From: Aldersonia sp. NBC_00410
Lineage (GTDB): Bacteria; Actinomycetota; Actinomycetes; Mycobacteriales; Mycobacteriaceae
NCBI RefSeq assembly: GCF_026342035.1
Contig: NZ_JAPENM010000011.1
Coordinates: forward strand, 128,989-192,988
Direction of reading: 5' to 3'
DNA: 64,000 nucleotides
The position numbers were made by a program, and so were the translations under genes. Shown in pieces: positions 51,270 through 60,567 of the stretch (position 1 is its first letter; each line of letters starts with the position of its first letter). The notes under the pieces were generated by a model, which was not told the origin of the DNA, ran no database searches, and saw nothing but the letters and a program-made list of their open reading frames with translations.

Positions 51270-52523
51270 TCAGTGGTTGCCGAAGTGGGCTCGGTCGGCG
51301 GCTTGGGTGCCGGCGTCCCAGCCATCGGCGCTGCGGATGGTGATGCCACGGGTCCGGACCGTCGGGAAGTAGGCGTCGAAGGCGCGGTCGACTCGTTGCT
51401 CGTGGGAGGCAAGGATCGGGAGGAGCTGGGCGGGGTCGGATTCGGCGATGGTGGCCGCGGCCGTGGCCGCGAGGCGTTCGCCGATGCGGGTGGCGTAGGC
51501 GGTGAGGAAGGCCTTGCGGTAGGCGCGGGAGCGGGATTCCTCGGTGGCGGCGGCGGTGTCGATCATGGTGCGGGTGGCTTGGACGAGCAGCGAGGTCGTC
51601 AGCAGTTCGACGGCGTCGAGGTCGGTATCGTCGCCGACGACGGTGACGAAGCCCCAGTCCGACACGAAGATGGCGCGGCAGCGATTGGCGTGCGCGACCA
51701 TGTCGATCAGAAGGGCTTTGGCTTCGGCGTAGGGGGTGTCGAGCCAGATGCGGCGAGCGCTGGGGAGGTCGGCCGTGGCGGTGCCGGCGTCGAGCAGAAC
51801 TCGGTCGATCGCGTACTTGGTCATCAGTTCCTGGGCCTTGGCCGAAAGTGATTCCGCTTCCTCTCCGAACGTGGTGGACTCGGCCTTCGCGAGTAGGCCG
51901 CGAACCCGGCCGAGGGCCTTCTCGTCCACGACGTGGTGCGATGGTTGCCGGCGTGCGGTTCCGGGAAGCGGGCGGATCAGTCCGAGTTTCGGCAGCTGGA
52001 TCAGCAGGGCCAAGGCGACGACGACCGAGGCCAGCGCTTCGTGGCCGGTGAGTAGTGCGCGATCTGCCCACTGGGTGAGGTGTTCGTGCTCGGTATCCCA
52101 CCAGCAGGTGGCCGCGAGTCCGTCGAGTTGTTCCTGCCATGTCTCGTCGACGGATTCGGGTGCGAACGGCGCGCGATGGTTGGCCATCACGTCGGTCAGA
52201 TAGGCCACCGCGAACTTGTCGACGCGGCGTAGCGCGGCCTGATGAATATCGGAGGGCAGCCAGCCGAACTCGAAGGCGTTCGCGATGAGTCGACTGCTCG
52301 CCATCCCGGCGCCCTCGGCTACTTCCGGCGCCGGTCGGCCAGAGTCGGCGAGTTGGTCGATAAACTTCCGGACCCCGATCCGGTCGCCCTGCGCCGAGGC
52401 CGCCGCTGCCGTCGCGATCGCCTCGGCTATCCGGGCCGGATCGTTCGACAGGGTCGCGGCATCCAGCCTCGGACCGGGTACGGCCTTGCGTCCGGTACGG
52501 CGGCGGCGATTCTGTTTGCCCAC
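51270..52523 (-). CDS. DUF2786-domain protein
   Basis: 417 residues from GTG 52523 (GAGAGGA ten bases upstream). The N-terminus is basic (GKQNRRRRTGRK). The central part has RVRGLLAKAESTTFGEEAESLSAKAQELMTKYAID, a clear DUF2786 motif, flanked by a helical region. DUF2786 proteins occur in phages, plasmids and chromosomes, with no established function. The gene lies on the opposite strand between hisH and hisA, breaking the his operon; its stop is 12 bases after hisH. Its AT/GC content does not obviously differ from its neighbours. Confidence 0.82.
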   Translation of the reverse strand: MGKQNRRRRTGRKAVPGPRLDAATLSNDPARIAEAIATAAAASAQGDRIGVRKFIDQLADSGRPAPEVAEGAGMASSRLIANAFEFGWLPSDIHQAALRRVDKFAVAYLTDVMANHRAPFAPESVDETWQEQLDGLAATCWWDTEHEHLTQWADRALLTGHEALASVVVALALLIQLPKLGLIRPLPGTARRQPSHHVVDEKALGRVRGLLAKAESTTFGEEAESLSAKAQELMTKYAIDRVLLDAGTATADLPSARRIWLDTPYAEAKALLIDMVAHANRCRAIFVSDWGFVTVVGDDTDLDAVELLTTSLLVQATRTMIDTAAATEESRSRAYRKAFLTAYATRIGERLAATAAATIAESDPAQLLPILASHEQRVDRAFDAYFPTVRTRGITIRSADGWDAGTQAADRAHFGNH

Positions 52524-52678
52524 GGTGCGGGCGTCCTCTCGATCGAGGCCACCGCGCCGGTGACCGGTGCGGTGGCAGCGCGGTGTCCATGTCGCCGAAC
52601 ACCTATTGTCCAGGCGGGTCGACAACGGGCGGGTGTGGGTCAGTCCTGCCCGCGAGCGGCGAAGCTGCGCAGGCCAAG

Positions 52679-52684
52679 TAGGCT
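52679..52684 (+). promoter_or_regulatory. Candidate -10 of hisA, probably leaderless
   Basis: TAGGCT eight bases before GTG 52693 would place the transcription start at or within two bases of the start codon. There is no ribosome site. Since the DUF2786 gene separates hisA from the upstream his genes, hisA needs its own promoter, and this is the best candidate in the 169-base gap. Confidence 0.4.
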
Positions 52685-52692
52685 CTACCCAC

Positions 52693-53427
52693 GTGAGCCT
52701 GGTCCTTCTGCCTGCTGTCGATGTCGCCAATGGTGAGGCCGTCCGCCTCGTACAAGGGGAGGCGGGCAGCGAAACGAGCTACGGCTCGCCGCGCGAGGCC
52801 GCCCTCGCATGGCAGAACGACGGTGCGGAATGGGTGCATCTGGTCGACCTGGACGCGGCATTCGGTCGCGGCTCGAACCGTGAACTGCTCGCCGAGGTCG
52901 TCGGCGAACTCGACGTCAAGGTCGAACTCTCCGGCGGTATCCGCGACGACGACTCCCTGAATGCCGCGCTGGCCACCGGTTGCGCGCGAGTCAATCTGGG
53001 CACCGCCGCGATCGAGAATCCCGAGTGGTGCACGCGGGCGATCGCCGCGCACGGCGAGCGGATCGCCGTCGGGCTCGACGTCAAGCAGATCGACGGGCAG
53101 TGGCGGCTGCGCGGTCGCGGCTGGGTCAGCGACGGCGGCGACCTCTGGGAGGTGCTCGAGCGACTCGAGCGCGACGGCTGCTCCCGCTACGTCGTCACCG
53201 ACGTCACCAAGGACGGCACCCTGACCGGCCCGAACCTCGACCTGCTTCGCCAGGTCTGCGCCGCGACCGACGCGCCGGTGATCGCGTCCGGTGGCGTGTC
53301 GACGCTGGACGACCTGCGGGCCATCGCGGGGCTGGTGCCCGACGGCGTCGAGGGCTCGATCGTCGGAAAGGCGCTCTACGCGGGACGATTCACACTGCCC
53401 GAGGCCCTCACCGCGGTCAGCGGCTGA
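52693..53427 (+). CDS. priA: Phosphoribosyl isomerase A (HisA/TrpF, PriA type)
   Basis: Isomerises ProFAR in histidine synthesis and, in actinobacteria, also phosphoribosylanthranilate in tryptophan synthesis. 244 residues, (beta/alpha)8 barrel. Catalytic Asp residues are in LPAVDVANG and [13 protein letters not shown]; phosphate-binding loops are [11 protein letters not shown] and [10 protein letters not shown]. No separate trpF is found in the trp cluster of this window, and actinobacterial HisA of this type is usually bifunctional, so PriA is the best name. GTG 52693. impA follows immediately. Confidence 0.94.
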   Translation: MSLVLLPAVDVANGEAVRLVQGEAGSETSYGSPREAALAWQNDGAEWVHLVDLDAAFGRGSNRELLAEVVGELDVKVELSGGIRDDDSLNAALATGCARVNLGTAAIENPEWCTRAIAAHGERIAVGLDVKQIDGQWRLRGRGWVSDGGDLWEVLERLERDGCSRYVVTDVTKDGTLTGPNLDLLRQVCAATDAPVIASGGVSTLDDLRAIAGLVPDGVEGSIVGKALYAGRFTLPEALTAVSG

Positions 53428-53430
53428 GTG

Positions 53431-54258
53431 ATGGTCGCGTCGCACTCGCCCGAGGCGCTGCTCGGCATCGCTGCCGAACTGCTCGACGAGGCGAGCGTCC
53501 GATTCGTCGCCGGCCTCGGCGCGCCGAGCGCGGTCACCAAGGGACACAACGACTTTGCCACCGAGCTCGATCTCGAGCTGGAGCGCACGCTCTCGGCCGC
53601 ACTGCTCGCTCGCACCGGGATTGCGGTGCACGGCGAGGAATTCGGCGGCCCAGATCTGCGGACCGGACGAGTATGGGTGCTCGATCCGATCGACGGCACC
53701 TACAACTATTCGGCCGGCCTGCCGCTGACCGGCATGCTGCTCGCGCTGATCGAGGACGGGAAGCCGATCCTCGGGCTGACCTGGCTGCCGTTGCTCGGTG
53801 AGCGGTACGCCGCGGTCGCGGGTGGGCCGCTGCTGCGCAACGGTGCGCCGTTGCCGCCGCTGCAGCCACGCACGCTCGCGACGTCGATGATTGCGTTCGG
53901 GGCGTTCAACGTCGACAGCCGCGGCCGCATCCCCGGCCGGTTCCGGTTCGACGTGCTCGGCGTGCTGAGCCGACTGTCCTCCCGGGTACGGATGCACGGA
54001 TCCACCGGCGTCGACCTCGCCTACACCGCGGCGGGCGTGCTCGGGGGTTCGATCGTGTTCGGCTACCACGCGTGGGACAACGCGGCGGGCGCGCTGATGG
54101 TCCAGGCGGCCGGCGGTGTGGTGACCGATCTCGCAGGTAAGCCGTGGACGATCGAGTCGGGCTCGGTGCTGGCCGCGGCGCCCGGAGTCCACGAAGAGCT
54201 GTTGGAAATGATCGCCTCGGTCGGTACTGGGGAACGAGACGGAGAGGTGTCGGCGTGA
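53431..54258 (+). CDS. impA: Inositol monophosphatase-family protein (ImpA)
   Basis: 275 residues from ATG 53431 (GTG 53428 adjacent). The metal-site motifs are [18 protein letters not shown] and [17 protein letters not shown], which define the Li-sensitive Mg-phosphatase family. In mycobacteria impA lies in the his cluster between hisA and hisF exactly as here. Such members may act on inositol phosphates or as the missing histidinol-phosphate phosphatase (HisN); the location makes HisN a serious alternative. Its stop overlaps the hisF start (GTGA). Confidence 0.9.
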   Translation: MVASHSPEALLGIAAELLDEASVRFVAGLGAPSAVTKGHNDFATELDLELERTLSAALLARTGIAVHGEEFGGPDLRTGRVWVLDPIDGTYNYSAGLPLTGMLLALIEDGKPILGLTWLPLLGERYAAVAGGPLLRNGAPLPPLQPRTLATSMIAFGAFNVDSRGRIPGRFRFDVLGVLSRLSSRVRMHGSTGVDLAYTAAGVLGGSIVFGYHAWDNAAGALMVQAAGGVVTDLAGKPWTIESGSVLAAAPGVHEELLEMIASVGTGERDGEVSA

Positions 54259-55028
54259 CGCTCGCGGTACGAGTGATCCCCTGCCTGGATGTGGACGCCG
54301 GACGAGTGGTCAAGGGCGTCAACTTCACCAACCTGCGAGACGCCGGTGACCCGGTGGAACTCGCCGCCGCCTACGACGCCCAGGGCGCCGACGAGCTGAC
54401 GTTTCTCGATGTCACGGCATCGACCGCGGACCGCGGCACGATGATCGACGTCGTCACCCGCACGGCGGAGCAGGTCTTCATTCCGTTGACGGTCGGCGGT
54501 GGGGTGCGCAGCGTCGCGGACGTCGACCGGCTGTTGCGAGCGGGCGCGGACAAAGTGTCGGTGAACACCGCCGCGATCGCCCGCCCCGAGCTGCTGCGCG
54601 AGCTGAGCGAGCGATTCGGCTCGCAATGCATCGTCCTGTCCGTCGACGCGCGGACCGTCCCGGCAGGCTCGGCTCCTACGCCATCGGGCTGGGAGGTGAC
54701 CACGCACGGTGGACGCCGGGGCACCGGTATCGACGCCGTCGAGTGGGCGGTGCGCGGCGCCGAACTCGGCGTGGGCGAGATCCTGCTGAACTCGATGGAT
54801 GCCGATGGCACCAAGGCCGGTTTCGACTTGGCGATGATCCGCGCGGTGCGTGCCGCGGTGGCCGTCCCGGTCATCGCCAGCGGCGGCGCCGGGGCGGTGG
54901 ACCACTTCGCGCCCGCCGTGCAAGCGGGTGCCGACGCCGTGCTCGCGGCGAGCGTCTTCCACTTCGGTGACCTGCGGATCCCCGAAGTGAAGGACGCGAT
55001 GCGCCACTCTGGCATCGTGGTGCGCTAG
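54255..55028 (+). CDS. hisF: Imidazole glycerol phosphate synthase, cyclase subunit
   Basis: Cyclises PRFAR with ammonia delivered by HisH, yielding IGP and AICAR. 257 residues. Catalytic Asp residues lie in [15 protein letters not shown] and [23 protein letters not shown] and ASGGAG bind phosphates. GTG 54255 overlaps the impA stop. hisI follows after 13 bases. Confidence 0.96.
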   Translation: MTLAVRVIPCLDVDAGRVVKGVNFTNLRDAGDPVELAAAYDAQGADELTFLDVTASTADRGTMIDVVTRTAEQVFIPLTVGGGVRSVADVDRLLRAGADKVSVNTAAIARPELLRELSERFGSQCIVLSVDARTVPAGSAPTPSGWEVTTHGGRRGTGIDAVEWAVRGAELGVGEILLNSMDADGTKAGFDLAMIRAVRAAVAVPVIASGGAGAVDHFAPAVQAGADAVLAASVFHFGDLRIPEVKDAMRHSGIVVR

Positions 55029-55041
55029 GTATAACGGACAC

Positions 55042-55386
55042 ATGGCCCTGAACCCCGATATTTCGGCGCGGCTCAAGCGCAACGAGGCCGGCCTCGTCGC
55101 GGCGGTGGCACAGGAACGCGCCACCGGCGACGTGCTGATGGTTGCGTGGATGGACGACGAGGCGCTCGCACGGACTCTGGAAACCCGCAAGGCGACCTAC
55201 TATTCGCGCTCCCGGCAGCAGTACTGGGTGAAGGGCGAGACGTCCGGGCACACCCAGTACGTGCATGAGGTGCGCCTCGACTGTGACGGCGACACCCTAC
55301 TGCTCGTCGTCGACCAGGAGGGTGCGGCCTGCCACACCGGCACGCACACCTGCTTCGATTCCGACGTCCTGCTGGCGTCGCCATGA
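55042..55386 (+). CDS. hisI: Phosphoribosyl-AMP cyclohydrolase
   Basis: Opens the adenine ring of PR-AMP. 114 residues, the monofunctional form; HisE is encoded elsewhere. [29 protein letters not shown], the metal site [11 protein letters not shown] and the Cys-containing CHTGTHTCF are all present. Last gene of the his cluster, 13 bases after hisF, and convergent with the marR gene. Confidence 0.96.
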   Translation: MALNPDISARLKRNEAGLVAAVAQERATGDVLMVAWMDDEALARTLETRKATYYSRSRQQYWVKGETSGHTQYVHEVRLDCDGDTLLLVVDQEGAACHTGTHTCFDSDVLLASP

Positions 55387-55424
55387 GCCGCGCACTCGAC
55401 GCGTAGTGCCGTGGACCCGTTCGT

Positions 55425-55889
55425 TCAGCTTTGCTCGGCGATGCCCCGGTCGAGTTGGGCCACCATCGTCTCGCCGAGCACGGTGAGCGCACGCACCTGT
55501 TCGACGTCGATGCCGTCGAAGACGAGGGTGCGCACGGTGTCGACGTGGCCGGGCGCCGCCTCGGCCACTTTGGTGTACCCGTCGTCGGTGAGCACGGCCC
55601 AGGCGCCGCGCTCGCCGCGGATGTTCTCCCGACGCACCCAGCCGCGGCGCTCGAGCTTGGTCACCACGTGCGAGAGGCGCGAGAGCGACGCGTTGGCGTC
55701 GGCAGCGAGCGCGCTGAGCTTGAGTCGACGCTGCGGTGCCTCGGACAGCACAGACAACACGAAGTACTCGAAGTGGGTGAGATCCGCGTCGCGCTGAAGT
55801 TGCGTGTCGAGTGCGGCGGGCAGGCGCATGGCGAGCGCGATCACGGCGCGCCACGCCTGCTGCTGCTCGGTGGTCAGCCAGTCCGTCAT
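55425..55889 (-). CDS. MarR-family transcriptional regulator
   Basis: 154 residues. A winged helix (about 38-105) contains LKLSALAADANASLSRLSHVVTKLERRGWVRRE and the wing RGERGAWAVLTDDG, typical MarR. ATG 55889 is preceded by GAGGT. It is divergent from the dioxygenase gene with 82 bases between starts, and a perfect TTGAAGCTTCAA palindrome is there. Likely represses the dioxygenase and is released by a phenolic ligand or an oxidant; the ligand is an inference. Confidence 0.88.
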   Translation of the reverse strand: MTDWLTTEQQQAWRAVIALAMRLPAALDTQLQRDADLTHFEYFVLSVLSEAPQRRLKLSALAADANASLSRLSHVVTKLERRGWVRRENIRGERGAWAVLTDDGYTKVAEAAPGHVDTVRTLVFDGIDVEQVRALTVLGETMVAQLDRGIAEQS

Positions 55890-55946
55890 GCGACCTCATG
55901 GGGATCGTGGAATATCCGGTTCGGGGTGGTGTTGCACAGTCTATAC

Positions 55947-55958
55947 TTGAAGCTTCAA
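55947..55958. promoter_or_regulatory. Predicted MarR operator overlapping the dioxygenase promoter
   Basis: TTGAAGCTTCAA is a perfect 12-bp palindrome. It overlaps TATACT (55943-55948), the best -10 for the dioxygenase gene, and is followed by the ribosome site CTAGGAG. Binding there would block transcription of the dioxygenase; it also lies in front of marR. Confidence 0.7.
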
Positions 55959-55971
55959 CCTAGGAGTTCCG

Positions 55972-56748
55972 ATGTCCACGATGCCAGCGCTCTATCTCAG
56001 CCACGGCGCCCCGCCGCTCGTCGACGACGCCCGCTGGGTCGCGCAACTCGCGGCGTGGGCGCGGAATCTGCCCCGGCCGAGAGCGATCCTGGTCGTCTCC
56101 GCACACTGGGAGTCCGCCCCGCTGACCATCGGCGCGACGGCAACCGGGACACCGTTGACCTACGACTTCGGCGGCTTTCCGCAGCACTACTACGAGGTGA
56201 CCTACCGTTCGCCGGGCGCGCCCGATCTGGCCAGGCAGGTGGCCGCGCTGATGCCGGACACCGAACCGGTCGCCGAGCAGCCCGCGCGCGGGCTCGACCA
56301 CGGCGCGTACGTACCGCTCACCGTGATGTACCCGGACGCGGACATCCCGGTGCTGCAGGTCTCCATGCCGACGCTCGACCCCGAGGCCCTACTGCGCCTC
56401 GGCCAACGGCTGCGCCCGCTCCGTGACGAGGGAGTGCTGATCATCGGCTCCGGCTTCACCACGCACGGTCTGCCGTTCCTGACCGACCCGAGGCCCGACG
56501 CTAAGGCACCCGGCTGGTCCAAGGAGTTCGACGCCTGGGCCGGCGAGCGGTTCGCCGCCGGTGACCTCGACGCATTGATCGACTTCCGCGCCAAGGCGCC
56601 GGGCATGCCCTACGCGCATCCCACGATCGAGCATTTCGCGCCGCTGTTCGTCACCCTCGGCGCCGCCGATGATCCCGAGCAGATTCCGCAACAGGTCATC
56701 GACGGCTACTGGATGGGCCTGTCCAAGCGCTCGATCCAGGTCGCCTGA
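55972..56748 (+). CDS. LigB-type extradiol dioxygenase family protein (YgiD-like)
   Basis: 258 residues. The four metal-binding motifs of the family are present: LSHGAPP (His 11), VSAHWES (His 45), GLDHGAYVPL and TIEHFAPL. Members include 4,5-DOPA dioxygenase of plants and E. coli YgiD. Ring-opening of a catechol with O2 is the expected reaction; the natural substrate is unknown. ATG 55972 has CTAGGAG five bases upstream. Controlled most likely by the divergent marR gene. Confidence 0.9.
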   Translation: MSTMPALYLSHGAPPLVDDARWVAQLAAWARNLPRPRAILVVSAHWESAPLTIGATATGTPLTYDFGGFPQHYYEVTYRSPGAPDLARQVAALMPDTEPVAEQPARGLDHGAYVPLTVMYPDADIPVLQVSMPTLDPEALLRLGQRLRPLRDEGVLIIGSGFTTHGLPFLTDPRPDAKAPGWSKEFDAWAGERFAAGDLDALIDFRAKAPGMPYAHPTIEHFAPLFVTLGAADDPEQIPQQVIDGYWMGLSKRSIQVA

Positions 56749-56800
56749 CCCGTTTCGCCGGGCCCACCGGATGGCCAATCCGATGCACCCCCGCTTCGAC

Positions 56801-56856
56801 TGAACGGAACCGTTCATTCGATCACATCGACTGAACGGTTCCGTTCAGTCGATGTG
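56801..56856. repeat. Paired palindrome cluster between the dioxygenase gene and bcp (copy 2)
   Basis: TGAACGGAACCGTTCA (56801-56816) and TGAACGGTTCCGTTCA (56832-56847), joined by 15 bases that also pair across (GTTCATTCGA with TCGACTGAAC, one mismatch). The second palindrome extends to a perfect 34 bp (56823-56856, outer arms CACATCGAC and GTCGATGTG). It ends 12 bases after the bcp stop and lies between convergent genes, as does copy 1 at 42888-42933. Confidence 0.88.
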
Positions 56857-56868
56857 GAGGGCGAGCAG

Positions 56869-57324
56869 TCAGCGGGCGCGCAACGCGGCGAGCGCTTGGT
56901 CCGCGTGCACGTTCGCGTTGAGTTCGCTGCCGATCACCTTCAGCACTTTGCGGTCGGTGTCGATGACGAAGGTCTGCCGCTTCACGGGCATCAGCTTGCC
57001 GAGCAGGCCGCGCTTCACCCCGAAGCGTTCCGCGACGGATCCGTCCGCATCCGACAGCAGGGGATAGTCGAAACCCTGCTTGGCCGCGAAGCCGGCCAGC
57101 GTCTCGGTGCTGTCGGTACTGATCCCGACGCGCGCGGCCCCGACTGCGGCGAAATCGGCGGCCAGGTCGCGGAAGTGGCATGCCTCCTTCGTGCACACCG
57201 GTGTGTTGGCGGCTGGATAGAAGAAGAGGACCACGGGCCCGTCGGCGAGCAACTCGGTCAGCGAGCGCTTGGTACCGGTGTGGTCGGAGAGTTCGAATTC
57301 GGGAGCGAGATCGCCTGCCTTCAT
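56869..57324 (-). CDS. bcp: Thiol peroxidase, peroxiredoxin of the Bcp (PrxQ) family
   Basis: Reduces hydroperoxides in the cytosol. 151 residues. The peroxidatic Cys is in [12 protein letters not shown] (Cys 44) with a resolving Cys five residues on (Cys 49), the atypical two-Cys PrxQ layout. VVLFFYPAA and [14 protein letters not shown] are also typical. It lies before trpE on the opposite strand, as bcpB (Rv1608c) does in M. tuberculosis. Only 55 bases separate the two starts. Confidence 0.93.
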   Translation of the reverse strand: MKAGDLAPEFELSDHTGTKRSLTELLADGPVVLFFYPAANTPVCTKEACHFRDLAADFAAVGAARVGISTDSTETLAGFAAKQGFDYPLLSDADGSVAERFGVKRGLLGKLMPVKRQTFVIDTDRKVLKVIGSELNANVHADQALAALRAR

Positions 57325-57379
57325 GAACCGAACCTACCGGTGCGACGTTGGCACTGTCGTGACTGGGATGATGGTGCAC

Positions 57380-58972
57380 ATGCATGGCGAGTCCACGACG
57401 CTTCCGCCCGCCCCACCGGCGGCGACCACCGGAGACGATACGACGACGCTCGAGCAGTTCCGGCTGCTCGCGGCCGAGCACCGGGTCGTGCCGGTCACCC
57501 GGAAGGTGCTCGCGGACTCCGAAACTCCGCTGTCGACCTATCGCAAGCTCGGCGCCGACCGTCCGGGCACGTTCCTTTTCGAGTCGGCCGAGAACGGACG
57601 GTCCTGGTCGCGCTGGTCGTTCATCGGCGCGGGCAGCCCGAGCGCGCTGTCCGTCGTCGACGGCGAAGCGGCGTGGCTCGGGGCCACCCCGGCGGACGCC
57701 CCGTCGGGCGGTGACCCGGTCGCGGCGCTCGGCGCGACGCTGGCGTTGCTGCAAACCGAACGGCTGCCCGGCCTTCCGCCCTTGACCGGCGGCATGGTCG
57801 GCTACCTGGGTTACGACCTGGTCCGGCGCATCGAACGGCTGCCCACGCATGCCGCCGACGACTTGCAGGTGCCCGAAATGGTGATGCTGCTCGCGACCGA
57901 CCTGGCCGCGTTCGACCACCACGAGGGGGCGATCACGCTGATCGCCAACGCGGTGAACTGGAACGGCACCGACGAGCGGGTCGACGAGGCGTACGCCGAC
58001 GCCGTCGCGCGGCTGGACCGGATGACCGCCGCGCTCGCGGCGCCGGCATCGTCGACGGTCTCGACGTTCGAGCGCCCCGCGCCGGATTTCCGCCGGCAGC
58101 GCACCACCGAGCAGTACAGCGCCGGGGTGCGCCGGCTCGTCGGTGAAATCGAGGCAGGCGAGGCGTTCCAGGTGGTGCTCTCGCAGCGTTTCGAGATGGA
58201 TTTCGACGGTGCGCCGATCGATCTGTACCGAATGCTGCGGGCGTCGAATCCGAGCCCCTACATGTATCTGATGCACGTCCCCGACGCTGCGGGCGGCACT
58301 GCGTTCTCGATCGTCGGCTCCAGCCCGGAATCGCTCGTGACGGTGCAGGACCGGGTCGCGACCACGCATCCGATCGCCGGCACCCGCTGGCGCGGCGCGA
58401 CCGACGAGGACGACATCCTGCTCGGCAAGGACCTGCTCGCGGACGAAAAGGAGAACGCCGAGCACCTGATGCTCGTCGATCTCGGCCGCAACGACCTTGG
58501 TCGCGTTTGCACGCCGGGCACGGTGAAGGTGAGCGAGTACCGGCACATCGAGCGGTACAGCCACGTCATGCACCTGGTGTCCACGGTCAGTGGTCACCTC
58601 GCCGAGGGCAAGACCGCGCTCGACGCGGTCACCGCCTGCTTCCCCGCCGGCACGCTGTCGGGTGCCCCGAAGGTGCGTGCGATGGAGCTGATCGACGAGC
58701 TGGAGCCGACCAGGCGTGGCGTCTACGGCGGCATCATCGGCTACCTCGACTTCGCCGGTGACGCCGACACCGCCATCACCATCCGCACTGCGCTGGTCAA
58801 GGGCGGGACGGCCTACGTACAGGCCGGCGCAGGCGTGGTCGCGGATTCGGTGCCCGAGTATGAGGACACCGAGTGCCGCAACAAGGCGATGGCCGTGCTC
58901 GGTGCCGTCGCCGCCGCCCGCACCGTCCGCCCGTTCACCGCACGTGCCGCCGAGGACCATCAGGACCGATGA
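57380..58972 (+). CDS. trpE: Anthranilate synthase component I
   Basis: Makes anthranilate from chorismate. About 530 residues. TrpE motifs: LLESAENG-like [19 protein letters not shown] (allosteric tryptophan site region), [38 protein letters not shown] and [18 protein letters not shown]. Starts ATG 57368, 57371 and 57380 are all in frame; 57380 gives the mycobacterial-like N-terminus. No leader peptide or T-box was seen in the short upstream gap. trpG is not in the window. Its stop overlaps the next ATG. Confidence 0.96.
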   Translation: MHGESTTLPPAPPAATTGDDTTTLEQFRLLAAEHRVVPVTRKVLADSETPLSTYRKLGADRPGTFLFESAENGRSWSRWSFIGAGSPSALSVVDGEAAWLGATPADAPSGGDPVAALGATLALLQTERLPGLPPLTGGMVGYLGYDLVRRIERLPTHAADDLQVPEMVMLLATDLAAFDHHEGAITLIANAVNWNGTDERVDEAYADAVARLDRMTAALAAPASSTVSTFERPAPDFRRQRTTEQYSAGVRRLVGEIEAGEAFQVVLSQRFEMDFDGAPIDLYRMLRASNPSPYMYLMHVPDAAGGTAFSIVGSSPESLVTVQDRVATTHPIAGTRWRGATDEDDILLGKDLLADEKENAEHLMLVDLGRNDLGRVCTPGTVKVSEYRHIERYSHVMHLVSTVSGHLAEGKTALDAVTACFPAGTLSGAPKVRAMELIDELEPTRRGVYGGIIGYLDFAGDADTAITIRTALVKGGTAYVQAGAGVVADSVPEYEDTECRNKAMAVLGAVAAARTVRPFTARAAEDHQDR

Positions 58973-59646
58973 CCGAAACGAAACCGGATGATGCCGGCCG
59001 CCGATTGCCCGTCGGAGCGCTGATCGCGCTCGCGGTCGGCGCCGCGTGCCTGTGGGCGTCCTCGCGGATGACCTGGGTCGAGGTGACGTCGTTCGACGGG
59101 CTCGGCGAGGAACGCACGACTGAACTGCTCGGCAGCACCTGGTTCGGTGCCCTGACGCCGCTCGCGTTGGCGCTGGTTGCCGCGATCGCCGCGGTTTTCG
59201 CCCTACGTGGCTGGTTGCGCCGCATCCTCGGGGTGATCGTCGCACTGATCGGCTGTGCCGCCATGGTGCCGCCGGTGGCGTTGCTCGCCGGTTCCGGTCC
59301 GACTCGGGACCGCGCCGCTGCGCTGGCCGAGCTACCCGGCCGGGCCGAGGTGACTGCGATGCAGACGTACACACTGCCCGCGGTGCTTGCGGTGATCGGC
59401 GGGGCGCTTGCGTTCGTCGCGGGGGTGCTGCTGACCAGAAAACCGCCCGCGGCGCCGACGCTGTCGGCCAAGTACGACGCCCCGGCGGCGCGCCGCGCGG
59501 ACGCCACCCGCCAGGTCGCCGAGGCCGATGCGGCCGAACCGGGCGCGGAATCCGGGCAATTGTCGGAACGGACGCTGTGGGATGCGCTGGACGCCGGCGA
59601 GGACCCGACTACCGGCCGCGACGACGGTCCAGCAAACCGAGGGTGA
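58969..59646 (+). CDS. Trp-region conserved membrane protein (TIGR02234-like)
   Basis: 225 residues with four hydrophobic segments (about 14-31, 57-75, 84-103 and 135-155) and a polar acidic tail. ATG 58969 overlaps the trpE stop. A membrane protein of this size between trpE and trpC is a conserved feature of actinobacteria (Rv1610 in M. tuberculosis). The [11 protein letters not shown] sequence after the first helix fits what I remember of that family. Function unknown. Confidence 0.85.
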   Translation: MTETKPDDAGRRLPVGALIALAVGAACLWASSRMTWVEVTSFDGLGEERTTELLGSTWFGALTPLALALVAAIAAVFALRGWLRRILGVIVALIGCAAMVPPVALLAGSGPTRDRAAALAELPGRAEVTAMQTYTLPAVLAVIGGALAFVAGVLLTRKPPAAPTLSAKYDAPAARRADATRQVAEADAAEPGAESGQLSERTLWDALDAGEDPTTGRDDGPANRG

Positions 59647-59752
59647 CCGGAGCCACCCGCCGCAAGTCGCTCGAGCGCTGACCTCTACTCTGAACTACAC
59701 CCGGTGAGTTTCCGCCGTGCGGCGGATCGCCCAGAAAGGAATCGGGCACCTG

Positions 59753-60562
59753 ATGACCGTTCTCGACTCGATTATCGACGGAGTTCGTGCGGACGTCGCT
59801 GCCCGAGAAGCCCAAGTCGACTTCGCCGCGATCAAAGCGGCCGCCGCCGCCGCGCCGTCCGCGCTCGATGCCGTCGCCGCGCTGCGTGAGCCGGGAATCG
59901 CGGTGATTGCCGAGGTCAAGCGTGCCAGCCCGTCCAAGGGAGCGCTCGCGGACATCCCGGATCCGGCCGATCTCGCCCTGGCCTACGAGAGCGGCGGTGC
60001 GCGCATCATCAGCGTGCTGACCGAGGAGCGCCGCTTCCACGGGTCGCTCGCCGATCTCGACAGCGTGCGCAAGGCCGTGTCCATCCCGGTACTGCGCAAG
60101 GACTTCATCGTCGGGACGTACCAGATTCACGAGGCTCGCGCGCACGGCGCGGACGTGATCCTGCTGATCGTCGCAGCGCTCGACCAGCACACCCTCAGCT
60201 CGCTGCTCGACCGCACCGAATCGCTCGGGATGACCGCGCTCGTCGAGGTGCACACCGAGGAAGAAGCCGACCGCGCGCTCGACGCCGGCGCGACCGTTAT
60301 CGGCATCAATGCGCGCAACCTCAAGACCCTCGAGGTCGACCGGGACAGTTTCGCCAGGATCGCTCCCGGACTCCCGACCGAGGTCATCAAGATCGCCGAG
60401 TCGGGTGTGCGTGGCACCGCCGACCTCCTCGCCTATGCGGGTGCCGGCGCGGACGCCGTGCTCGTCGGTGAGGGGCTCGTGACCTCCGGCGACCCGCGTA
60501 CCGCCGTCGCCGAACTGGTGACCGCCGGGACGCACCCGTCGTGCCCCAAGCCCGCCCGCTGA
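59753..60562 (+). CDS. trpC: Indole-3-glycerol phosphate synthase
   Basis: Closes the indole ring from CdRP. 269 residues, monofunctional (no TrpF domain). [57 protein letters not shown] and AESGV cover the catalytic Lys/Glu residues. ATG 59753 with AAAGGA about 12 bases upstream. The 106-base gap after the membrane protein may hold a promoter. The first half of trpB may overlap its 3' end (GTG 60541). Confidence 0.96.
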   Translation: MTVLDSIIDGVRADVAAREAQVDFAAIKAAAAAAPSALDAVAALREPGIAVIAEVKRASPSKGALADIPDPADLALAYESGGARIISVLTEERRFHGSLADLDSVRKAVSIPVLRKDFIVGTYQIHEARAHGADVILLIVAALDQHTLSSLLDRTESLGMTALVEVHTEEEADRALDAGATVIGINARNLKTLEVDRDSFARIAPGLPTEVIKIAESGVRGTADLLAYAGAGADAVLVGEGLVTSGDPRTAVAELVTAGTHPSCPKPAR

Positions 60563-60567
60563 TCGCG

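Noticed and set aside
57325-57379. A tryptophan leader peptide or T-box before trpE
   Set aside because: The gap is 55 bases, without Trp-codon runs or a T-box sequence.
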